DNA of 64,000 nt, from positions 1-64,000 of the forward strand of contig JAEZTJ010000025.1 in assembly GCA_023421505.1 (NCBI GenBank), given 5' to 3'. The notes below the pieces were generated by a model. It was not told where the DNA came from. It did no database searches and was given only the letters and a program-made list of their open reading frames with translations. Of the stretch, positions 26,454 through 34,105 are shown one piece after another; the first letter of the stretch is position 1, and every line of letters starts with the position of its first letter. The DNA is from Bacillota bacterium. GTDB lineage: Bacteria; Bacillota; Clostridia; Lachnospirales; Lachnospiraceae. Made by a program: the position numbers and the translations under genes.

Positions 26454-27293
26454 GTGGATATAGAAAAACAACGCTACTTAGAGCTTGCAGATTTTTTAAA
26501 AACCAGGCGGTCTAAAATACTTCCATCCCAGGTTGGCCTCCCTCTAGGCAATCGACGCAGAACTCCCGGGCTAAGACGGGAAGAGGTCGCCCAGCTTGCC
26601 GGAATTGGTGTCACCTGGTACACTTGGCTGGAACAAGGCAGGCCTATCAATGTATCCTCACAAATCATAGAGAGTCTATCTCGTGTACTCTTACTTAATC
26701 GTCAAGAGCGTAATCATCTATACATATTAGCTAAGCAACCGCTTCCGGTTGATTCACCTGATAATCATGACTTTATACCCTCCGGTATCCAAAATGTACT
26801 AAATAACTTACCATTTTGCCCAGCCTTTATTATGGATCAGCGATGGAATGTTATAGCCTGGAACAAGGCAGCTTGCTATGTATTCGGTGACTATGGGGAT
26901 ATGAGTATACGAGAAAGAAATATTGTATGGATGATGTTTACAAACATCGATTATCGCAGTCTATTTATCGACTGGCACTATCATGCGCAAGGTTTGCTGG
27001 CCAGATTCCGTGCAGCCTGCAGCCAATATATAGAGGATCCCTGGTTTATCACCTTCATTCATGATTTAAAGGAGGAAAGTCAAGAATTTGCCCTTTGGTG
27101 GTCAGAACATGAGGTAAACAGCCTAAGTCAAGTTGGTAAGAAGCTGATTCTTCCTTCTGTCGGTGAACTAAACTTTGATTTTTTCAGCTTTGATTTATCT
27201 GATGATCCCAGTTTGAAGCTGATAGTTAATACTCCAAAGCCGGGAACCGATACCCTTGATAAAATGAAAGCTATGCTAAATCATAAGGATTAA
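26454..27293 (+). CDS. XRE-family regulator with MmyB-like ligand-binding domain
   Basis: The 279-residue protein has an N-terminal helix-turn-helix of the form RTPGLRREEVAQLAGIGVTWYTWLEQGR (residues about 38-65) and a C-terminal MmyB-like domain (CPAFIMDQRWNVIAWNKAA, then FVALWWSEHEV-like EFALWWSEHEV). Such proteins bind fatty-acid-like ligands and usually control a divergent oxidoreductase gene; here the flavoprotein at 25700 fits. The start is GTG 26454 behind AAAGGAGCT. Confidence 0.88.
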   Translation: MDIEKQRYLELADFLKTRRSKILPSQVGLPLGNRRRTPGLRREEVAQLAGIGVTWYTWLEQGRPINVSSQIIESLSRVLLLNRQERNHLYILAKQPLPVDSPDNHDFIPSGIQNVLNNLPFCPAFIMDQRWNVIAWNKAACYVFGDYGDMSIRERNIVWMMFTNIDYRSLFIDWHYHAQGLLARFRAACSQYIEDPWFITFIHDLKEESQEFALWWSEHEVNSLSQVGKKLILPSVGELNFDFFSFDLSDDPSLKLIVNTPKPGTDTLDKMKAMLNHKD

Positions 27294-27414
27294 GAGCAAT
27301 TCCACTACTTTTTTTATCAGTAATTGATTCTTTTACAAACTTATAATATAATGTAACAATAAATTTCCTAATTTAATAAATCGCGCTTTTGTATGCGTAG
27401 AAAGAGGATAGTGT

Positions 27415-28734
27415 ATGAATGATACGAAGGTTGTTAAATTCGGCGGTAGCTCACTCGCCGATGCGAATCAATTTAAGAAAGTAGCGGATATTATCCATGC
27501 AGATAAAACCAGACGTTTTGTTGTAGCATCCGCCCCAGGAAAGCGTTTTTCTGAGGATATTAAAATTACAGATATGCTTTATAACTGTTATGAAAAGGCA
27601 TCAAAGGGTGAGAATTTTGATAAAGAATTTAATGCTATAGAAGAACGTTATAATGCAATTATTAACGATTTATCTCTTGACTTATCTTTAGCAGAAGAAT
27701 TTAAGTATATTAAGGCTTCTTTTGCACACAGCGCCGGACGTGATTATGCTGCCAGCCGCGGTGAATACCTTAATAGTATCGTACTTGCAAAATATCTTGG
27801 ATTTCCTTTTCTAGATACGGTTGGCCTTCTTTATTTTAATGAAAGCGGAGAATTTGATTTAGAGAGAACTATATCAAAGCTTGCTCCCAAGCTTGAAGCG
27901 ATGCAAAATGCAGTTATACCTGGCTTTTATGGATCAATGCCGAATGATACCATTAAGACTTTTTCACGCGGAGGTTCAGATGTAACCGGCTCTATCGTAG
28001 CAAGAGCTGTAAACGCACAGCTGTATGAGAACTGGACAGATGTCAGTGGTTTCTTAATCTGCGATCCAAGAATTGTAAAGGATCCCAAGCCTATTACCAC
28101 AATCACATATAGAGAACTTCGCGAGCTGTCCTACATGGGTGCTACGGTTCTTCATGAGGATGCTATATTCCCTGTACGTACAATGGGTATCCCTATTAAT
28201 ATTAAAAACACGAACCACCCGGAAGATCCCGGAACTATGATTGTCTCACAGACCGTTGACAGCAGCCCTTATATTATTACCGGTATAGCAGGTAAAAAGG
28301 GCTTTTCCGCTATCAATATTGAAAAGGATATGATGAATAGTGCTGTAGGCTTTGGCAGAAATGTACTACGTGCGCTAGAAAAAAGCAATCTTTGCTTTGA
28401 GCACATGCCTTCCGGTATTGATACCTTAAGTGTTATTGTCAACACGGAATCGATTAAGGGTAAGGAGAAAACCGTCCTTGATGAGATTATCACGAGAACC
28501 CATCCAGACCATATAGAGATTGAAGATAATCTCGCAATTATCGCTGTTGTTGGGAGAGGAATGAGAAAGGCAAGAGGAACAGCTGCCAAGATCTTTACTG
28601 CTCTCGCTCAGGCAAAGGTAAATATTAAAATGATTGATCAGGGTTCTTCTGAATTAAATATTATCATCGGTGTTTCTGAGGAAGATTTTGAAGAAGCAAC
28701 CAGAGCTATCTACAATATCTTTGTTCAAGAATAA
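27415..28734 (+). CDS. Aspartate kinase
   Basis: The 439-residue enzyme phosphorylates L-aspartate, the first step to lysine, threonine and methionine. VVKFGGSSLAD (residues 6-16) is the kinase signature; FSRGGSDVTGSIVARA is the nucleotide region, and the C-terminal ~130 residues form two ACT domains (MIDQGSSELNIIIGV) for feedback control. It stands alone with AAAGAGGATAGTGT before the start. Whether it is the lysine- or threonine-sensitive isozyme cannot be read. Confidence 0.92.
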   Translation: MNDTKVVKFGGSSLADANQFKKVADIIHADKTRRFVVASAPGKRFSEDIKITDMLYNCYEKASKGENFDKEFNAIEERYNAIINDLSLDLSLAEEFKYIKASFAHSAGRDYAASRGEYLNSIVLAKYLGFPFLDTVGLLYFNESGEFDLERTISKLAPKLEAMQNAVIPGFYGSMPNDTIKTFSRGGSDVTGSIVARAVNAQLYENWTDVSGFLICDPRIVKDPKPITTITYRELRELSYMGATVLHEDAIFPVRTMGIPINIKNTNHPEDPGTMIVSQTVDSSPYIITGIAGKKGFSAINIEKDMMNSAVGFGRNVLRALEKSNLCFEHMPSGIDTLSVIVNTESIKGKEKTVLDEIITRTHPDHIEIEDNLAIIAVVGRGMRKARGTAAKIFTALAQAKVNIKMIDQGSSELNIIIGVSEEDFEEATRAIYNIFVQE

Positions 28735-28797
28735 CTCATAAAACCAAAACAGCCGCATTCGGTATCTAATATTTCTTACCGAATCTATTGCAATTTT

Positions 28798-28911
28798 AAA
28801 AGGATGTTTCAAAAGTTTATTCGTCTTATTAGAATACAATAAAATGCAAACCTCTTTGTTTTGCTTTTGTTGTATTAAATATAACCGTATAGACTTGTGG
28901 GACATCCTTTT
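28798..28911. repeat. Long imperfect inverted repeat (~114 bases)
   Basis: aaaaggatgtttcaaaagt at the left end pairs with acttgtgggacatcctttt at the right, and inner segments (aatacaataaaatgcaaa with tttgcttttgttgtatt) also pair, so nearly the whole stretch folds as one hairpin. It may be a MITE-like element or a bulky terminator for the aspartate kinase gene. A shorter hairpin (attcggta/taccgaat) precedes it at 28757-28783. Confidence 0.6.
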
Positions 28912-29148
28912 CATTAATTTACGAGTTAATTACTCTTTTAATTAATTTATATTGAAATCGCGAATAGAATATCATCCCAAAGGTTTTTCCTTTTTAATTT
29001 TTCATTTATTTTTAAAATTATATAAATACTTGAAGACAGTTAGCTCTATCTTTCGTTTATATCTATGTAACGAAACAAGGGATCCCAATTTTAATAAATT
29101 TTATTTAAATAAGTAAAATACAATAAGATTCAAGTATTAGGAGGAGCT

Positions 29149-29283
29149 ATGAGAAAAATTTTTAGATTTATTCCCGCTATTTTATTATTTTTACCTTTAT
29201 TAATATTATCTCTCTCTGTCTGCAAAGGCACAATCAAGTTAGTAAGTAAGCTAAAAGGTAAAAAGATGGCAAAGCTAGCTTAA
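29149..29283 (+). CDS. Small membrane peptide (44 residues)
   Basis: ATG 29149 has TAGGAGGAGCT immediately upstream, one of the best ribosome sites in the window. The product is MRKIFRF then a hydrophobic helix (about residues 8-25) then a lysine-rich tail (KLVSKLKGKKMAKLA). It is encoded 25 bases before the sigma-factor frame on the same strand and may open that operon. It resembles small membrane regulators or amphipathic/toxic peptides in general shape only; no family is recognised. Confidence 0.7.
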   Translation: MRKIFRFIPAILLFLPLLILSLSVCKGTIKLVSKLKGKKMAKLA

Positions 29284-29308
29284 TAAAACACTTCAATTTT
29301 GAAGAAAT

Positions 29309-29914
29309 ATGCAATATACTATCGTTATAAATAACGGCAGAATTAAACAGGCTATGATTTATCCAGATATGCTATTAGAAGGGAAGGGGGCGGTAATAAT
29401 CAGTAATGAACAATATTATGAGTATTTGATCGATACCTATCAGAATCTGGTGTATTCCATCTGTTATAAGATAGTAAGAGATTATTTTGAAGCTGAGGAT
29501 CTCGCACAGGAAACCTTCCTTTCCGCCTATAAGCATCTGCCAACCTTTGACAGACAATATGAGAAAGCATGGTTATGCCGAATTGCTACCAACAAATGTT
29601 TGGATTTTATTAAAAAATCTGAACGGCAGAGTATACCTACTGAGGATGAATATTTTGTCACACAGTCAGGAAGTGAACTATCACCGGAAGAGAGTATTCT
29701 TGATCTGGAGGTAAAAAAGCAGCTCTCCGAACGGTGTAACAAATTAAAAACCCCATATCGGGAAATCGCACTGGATTATTTTTATTATGAACTGACAGCG
29801 AATGAGATAGCCGCTAATACAGGAAAGAATCTAAAAACGGTACAGACCCAGATCTACAGAGCTAGGGCTTTACTGCAAAAAACCTATCGTAAGGGGGTAT
29901 TCAGTAATGAGTGA
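29309..29914 (+). CDS. ECF-type RNA polymerase sigma factor
   Basis: The protein has region 2 (YEYLIDTYQNLVYSICYKI, DYFEAEDLAQETFLSAYKH) and region 4 (LKTPYREIALDYFYYELTANEIA, KTVQTQIYRARALL) of ECF sigma factors. The true start is uncertain: ATG 29309 and ATG 29354 lack strong sites, while GAAGGGAAGGGGGCGG sits just before the conserved part (VIISNEQYY), where no ATG/GTG/TTG is in frame. It overlaps the anti-sigma gene by eight bases. Confidence 0.85.
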   Translation: MQYTIVINNGRIKQAMIYPDMLLEGKGAVIISNEQYYEYLIDTYQNLVYSICYKIVRDYFEAEDLAQETFLSAYKHLPTFDRQYEKAWLCRIATNKCLDFIKKSERQSIPTEDEYFVTQSGSELSPEESILDLEVKKQLSERCNKLKTPYREIALDYFYYELTANEIAANTGKNLKTVQTQIYRARALLQKTYRKGVFSNE

Positions 29915-30422
29915 TAATCAACATATATCTAAAAATGATTTTATTTTGTTTCAGAATAATTTAATGCCACATGTTGACAGAACTAAATTTCTCGAACATA
30001 TCGCTGCCTGCGATCACTGCGCAGATCAATTTGCAGCCTTAATGACTGAAGATATCATTACCGCCCCGAAAGATCTCAAAGCTAATATTTTAAAGGCAGT
30101 AAAACGCCCTGAGGTGCAGCTTGCTGCAAAAGCGAGAGAAACCTCCAAACGAATGCAATTATTTATTTATAGCCTTAAAGTAGGAACAGCAACAGTATGT
30201 GCTTTACTTCTACTAATGTTAACTATGAATATTCCAAATATCTCAACTGCCTTTCACCTTCCGGATAAGGTATCTTCAGAACTGTCTGCCGAGAATGAAA
30301 GCAGTAAATCCCTGACTTCTGTAATCAGGGATGGTATGAATAACTTAAGTAACAGCATGTTGGATCTTTCCAACAATATAATGAATACGGAGGTAACTGA
30401 TCATGATCAGAAAGAAAAGTAG
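29907..30422 (+). CDS. Zinc-finger anti-sigma factor, membrane-anchored
   Basis: The 171-residue protein has the ZAS motif HIAACDHC (His-x3-Cys-x2-Cys, about residues 32-39), a single membrane helix near residues 95-115 (VGTATVCALLLLMLTM) and an extracytoplasmic tail rich in Ser/Asn. It overlaps the sigma gene, so it probably binds that sigma factor and releases it on an envelope signal. Confidence 0.85.
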   Translation: MSDNQHISKNDFILFQNNLMPHVDRTKFLEHIAACDHCADQFAALMTEDIITAPKDLKANILKAVKRPEVQLAAKARETSKRMQLFIYSLKVGTATVCALLLLMLTMNIPNISTAFHLPDKVSSELSAENESSKSLTSVIRDGMNNLSNSMLDLSNNIMNTEVTDHDQKEK

Positions 30423-30963
30423 TTTTTTCACATTTTGTTTTTCCTTTTTGCCGGGAGCCGGGCAAATGTACATGGGCTTCATGAAGCGTGGCGTCAGCCT
30501 TATGTCAGCATTCTTTTTATTAATATTTTTAGGCAGCTGGTTAAGTCTTGGACCAATATTTTTTGCTTTACCAGTAATCTGGTTCTTTGCATTTTTTGAT
30601 ACGTTTAATCTTTTAGCAATGCCGGATGATGAATTTTACTCCATGGAAGACGAATATATCATTATACCGGATTTTGCGAAAGAAAAGGCGCATGCATTTT
30701 CAGGAAAATACCGTAATATTTTCGCAATTTCTTTAATTGTTATAGGAATATCTATCCTATGGAATAATTTATTCGATATATTCAAATGGATTATGCCGTC
30801 GTTTGTAAGAGATGCTGTATACCGCTTTGGACACTATTTCCCTCAACTTTTGATAGGCTTTGCCATAATCGCTCTTGGTGTTTACCTTATCATCGGTAAG
30901 AAAAAGGATCTCGATTCTATAGATAAAACAAAGCAGCTGGAGGATAAAGGAGGGATTCTTTAA
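30403..30963 (+). CDS. Multi-pass membrane protein of the ECF operon
   Basis: The 186-residue protein has about five helices, beginning with FLPGAGQMYMGFMKRGV, a TM2-domain-like turn, with an acidic cytoplasmic segment (MPDDEFYSMEDEY) between helices 2 and 3. The gene overlaps the anti-sigma gene by 20 bases and its stop overlaps the next start. Such proteins accompany envelope-stress modules. Molecular role unknown. Confidence 0.75.
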   Translation: MIRKKSSFFTFCFSFLPGAGQMYMGFMKRGVSLMSAFFLLIFLGSWLSLGPIFFALPVIWFFAFFDTFNLLAMPDDEFYSMEDEYIIIPDFAKEKAHAFSGKYRNIFAISLIVIGISILWNNLFDIFKWIMPSFVRDAVYRFGHYFPQLLIGFAIIALGVYLIIGKKKDLDSIDKTKQLEDKGGIL

Positions 30964-31268
30964 TGACAAAGTTACACAGAGTAGGAACCCTAACACTTGG
31001 CGGAATGCTAATTGCTTTTGGTACTTTATTTCTTCTTCATATCTTCATCCCTATTATTACCTTCGATATCATTTTTAAGCTTTGGCCGATCGTATTTATC
31101 TTTCTGGGCCTAGAAATACTAATCGCTAATTTTAGACAAAAACAAGAAAGTCTTCTCTATGATAAGACTGCGTTTGCCTTGATTATTGTTCTTTCCTTCT
31201 TTGCTATGGGTATGGCAATCGTAGAATTTTGTATTGAGAACAATTCTAATTTAACAGTTTACTGGTGA
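30963..31268 (+). CDS. LiaI/LiaF-like small membrane protein
   Basis: The 101-residue protein has three or four helices with GGMLIAFGTLFLLHIF and KLWPIVFIFLGLEILIA, the W-P-hydrophobic pattern seen in LiaI/LiaF-type N-terminal membrane domains. It is the last gene of the overlapping sigma/anti-sigma operon, followed by a terminator at 31344. A link to envelope-stress sensing is inferred from context. Confidence 0.75.
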   Translation: MTKLHRVGTLTLGGMLIAFGTLFLLHIFIPIITFDIIFKLWPIVFIFLGLEILIANFRQKQESLLYDKTAFALIIVLSFFAMGMAIVEFCIENNSNLTVYW

Positions 31269-31343
31269 AATCATAAATAATGTGGAACATGATATCTTAA
31301 ATTCATAAATACTAAATTATTATATTTTATCTTTTAAAAATTT

Positions 31344-31382
31344 ATAGCAGCCTTGATAGCTCATTCATAGGCTGCTATTTTA
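31344..31382 (+). terminator. Terminator of the ECF operon
   Basis: atagcagcct (31344-31353) pairs with aggctgctat (31369-31378), followed by TTTTATT. Confidence 0.85.
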
Positions 31383-31523
31383 TTGCACTAATTCGATTGT
31401 GGAATTTTTATAGTATGTTTAGCGAATACTATAAGAAATTACAAGTTACTGCGATTAATTGCTTATTTAATTCGTATATGACTTGAAAAGAATCTAAAAA
31501 GTCTTGAAGTATAGGAGGAGCAT

Positions 31524-32306
31524 ATGGGTGTTTCGCATAAAGGAGCTATCTCTCTCGGTTTATTGTATATTCCGGTAGGCTTATACACTACGACCCATGA
31601 CAATGATATTCGATTCAATCAATTGTGTAAGGATACGAAGGAACGTGTAAAATATAAGAAATATTGTCCAAGCTGTAATAAGGAAGTTAAACCAGATGAG
31701 ATTATCAAAGGTTATGAATATGAAAATGATAAATATATTATCATGACAGAGGAAGAGCTAGAAAAAATCAAGACAAAAAAAGATAAGACAATTCATATCA
31801 TCCAATTTGTTAATTTATCAGAAATTGACCAGATGTATTATGAGAGGAATTATTACGCCCTTCCAGAAGCCGGTGCGGAAAAGGCTTTTGAGCTTTTACG
31901 TGCCGCAATGCTATCCGAGCAAAAGGTTGCACTTGCTAAAACTGTGATTGGTACGAAGGAAAACCTTATTGTACTTTATCCTACTGAAGAAGGAATTATT
32001 GCCAAAACTCTCTTCTATCAGGATGAAATAGTAGCTGTCCCTAAGCAGCTTCCCCACGTTGATTTAAATGAGGCTGAAGTGACTATGGCCAAAACTCTGA
32101 TTAACTCCATGGCTGGCCCCTTTGAGGCCTCCAAATATAAGGATGAATACCAGGAACGACTTAGAGATGCCATTATGCAGAAAATTCACGGTGAAGATAT
32201 TGTTGCCGTCGATACCTCTGCTCCTAGCAATGTCATAGATTTAATGGAAGCTCTTCAGAGAACACTGGCTATGTCACAGGATCAGAAGCTGAGTGGAACT
32301 GCATAA
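31524..32306 (+). CDS. ku: Ku protein (non-homologous end joining)
   Basis: The 260-residue protein begins MGVSHKGAISLGLLYIPVGLY and contains CPSCNKEVKPDEIIKGYEYE (about 50-70), the bacterial Ku core. Bacterial Ku forms a homodimeric ring on DNA ends and recruits the ligase. The length is typical with a short C-terminal tail. AGGAGGAGCAT precedes ATG. The stop overlaps the ligase start (TAATG), making a two-gene repair operon. Confidence 0.95.
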   Translation: MGVSHKGAISLGLLYIPVGLYTTTHDNDIRFNQLCKDTKERVKYKKYCPSCNKEVKPDEIIKGYEYENDKYIIMTEEELEKIKTKKDKTIHIIQFVNLSEIDQMYYERNYYALPEAGAEKAFELLRAAMLSEQKVALAKTVIGTKENLIVLYPTEEGIIAKTLFYQDEIVAVPKQLPHVDLNEAEVTMAKTLINSMAGPFEASKYKDEYQERLRDAIMQKIHGEDIVAVDTSAPSNVIDLMEALQRTLAMSQDQKLSGTA

Positions 32307-33235
32307 TGGATTTATTTGAAGAGAAAAACATAAAACCAATGCTGATCTCTGAGATGACCGAACCGTTTAATAATCCTGATTGGATCTATGAGCTTAAGTT
32401 AGATGGTATTCGTTGTATTGCTTATCTGGATAAAGAAACTGAGCTTCGTAATAAGCGAAATGATCGTCTGCTACCAAAGGTGCCGGAACTAAAGGATATC
32501 TTTCGGCAGGTAAAAGAACGCTGTGTTCTGGACGGTGAACTAGTTATCTTAAAAAATGGCGTACCAGATTTTTTCGAGTTACAAAAAAGAGCACTGACCT
32601 CTAATCAATTTAAAATTCAGTTATCCTCGGAAAGCTTTCCGGCTTGCTTTGTAGCATATGATATCCTATATCATAAGGAGTCTAACCTTAATGATCTGCC
32701 CTTATCAGAGCGAAAGGCAATCCTTGCTGATACTGTCATTGAAAATCCCAGTTTAGCGGTAAGCAGATTCATCCCTGAGAAAGGAGTTGAGCTTTTCGCT
32801 ATCGCAAAGGAGCAGAAATTAGAGGGAGTTATCGCGAAGAAATATAATAGTAAATATTATTTTGATAAACGTACAAAGGATTGGATTAAGTTTAAATTTC
32901 TTGCTGATCAGGATTTTGTGGTATGTGGGTATATCATTAAGGAAAAGGGTGTTACCAGTGTGGTTCTGGGCCAATATAGTAATACCGAGCTGATTTATAA
33001 GGGTCATGTTACCTTCGGCGTAAAATATGGTGATTTAAAAAAGCTTGAGACAATGGAGCACTCACCTTTTCTTATCACTCCACCCGGTAATGAACATGCG
33101 GTATGGTTAAAACCAGCTCTGGTATGTGTTGTCCAATATATGCCAAATGACAAGGGGACTCTGCGTCAGCCAGTATTTAAAGGCTTTCGGGATGACAAGG
33201 AGCCGATGGAGTGCCAGATATCAAATGGAATGTAA
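32306..33235 (+). CDS. ligD: ATP-dependent DNA ligase (LigD ligase domain)
   Basis: The 309-residue protein has the nucleotidyl-lysine motif ELKLDGIR (about 28-35), motif III VLDGELV, and motifs IV/V EGVIAKKY and DWIKFKF, followed by an OB-fold. It seals ends bridged by Ku. It lacks the polymerase and 3'-phosphoesterase domains of full LigD, so any end processing would need other proteins. It is translationally coupled to ku. Confidence 0.93.
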   Translation: MDLFEEKNIKPMLISEMTEPFNNPDWIYELKLDGIRCIAYLDKETELRNKRNDRLLPKVPELKDIFRQVKERCVLDGELVILKNGVPDFFELQKRALTSNQFKIQLSSESFPACFVAYDILYHKESNLNDLPLSERKAILADTVIENPSLAVSRFIPEKGVELFAIAKEQKLEGVIAKKYNSKYYFDKRTKDWIKFKFLADQDFVVCGYIIKEKGVTSVVLGQYSNTELIYKGHVTFGVKYGDLKKLETMEHSPFLITPPGNEHAVWLKPALVCVVQYMPNDKGTLRQPVFKGFRDDKEPMECQISNGM

Positions 33236-33251
33236 TACTTAATTAACGTAT

Positions 33252-33857
33252 TCATTTCTTAATAATTAATCTGGCTCCAAAGTAAATAAGTAAAAGGCCT
33301 ACCAGTCCGTTTAATACTTTTATGATTAACTCCGGTATAAAGCTGCTGATTACACTTCCGAGCGCTGCAACGAGGGTGAGAAATATCAGGGTAGACAAGA
33401 CACAGCCAAAGCCAAAATAGCAAAGCTGCTTTTTCGTCAGCTTATTTTCAATAACCTGAGTAGAAAACACACCGCTCCAGAATAGGATGGTCAAGGGATT
33501 AGAAGCTGTAAGCAGTAGCCCCTGTATAAAGATATTCTGATCTGATATATTATGTAAGCTAATAATGTCTGGAATTATTGACCAGTCAAAAACGCTGATA
33601 AAATAATTGAAACCAAATAAGATTAATACAACCCCTCCGAAAATTTTTATAACATTTTTCACTTTATCCTTGCCAATGATGGAAGCTATCCCGATACCTG
33701 ATAAAGAGATATATAAGGCATCAATCAAAGCTATGGCAAGCACCAGATAGAGTCCCATGAAAAAGCCCTGAGAGGTTGCTGTTGTAAATACTAACAGGCA
33801 CATAGGCCCTACTGCAAGCTGCAGAAGCATTCCGAATTTAAAACCCTTAAATATCAT
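33252..33857 (-). CDS. LysE/RhtB-family amino-acid exporter
   Basis: A 201-residue six-helix membrane protein with the N-terminal LysE signature FGMLLQLAVGPMCLLVFTTA and the central NPLTILFWSGVF. ATG 33857 follows AGGAGGTATCA; the frame extends upstream without a ribosome site. Family members export lysine, arginine, homoserine or threonine. It stands alone, convergent with the ligase gene. Confidence 0.88.
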   Translation of the reverse strand: MIFKGFKFGMLLQLAVGPMCLLVFTTATSQGFFMGLYLVLAIALIDALYISLSGIGIASIIGKDKVKNVIKIFGGVVLILFGFNYFISVFDWSIIPDIISLHNISDQNIFIQGLLLTASNPLTILFWSGVFSTQVIENKLTKKQLCYFGFGCVLSTLIFLTLVAALGSVISSFIPELIIKVLNGLVGLLLIYFGARLIIKK

Positions 33858-34015
33858 TGATACCTCCTGATCGTCTATCGTAATAAATTTCATCCTTCCT
33901 TTGCTGCTTAATGATTCGCTTTCTAAGACCACTTTATAGGACTATGAATTAATTATGTACGATAAGTGTATTTTAATGGAATATTATAGATATATTTTCT
34001 CTAAAAAGCAATGAA

Positions 34016-34057
34016 AAAGTAATCGGCTGTAAATTTTATATTACAACCGATTACTTT
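34016..34057 (-). terminator. Terminator of purL
   Basis: aaagtaatcggctgtaa (34017-34033) pairs with ttacaaccgattacttt (34041-34057) with one mismatch and flanking A/T runs. Confidence 0.8.
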
Positions 34058-34105
34058 TACTATAATATGAAGAGAATCTATACCATAAATGATAAATATC
34101 AAATT

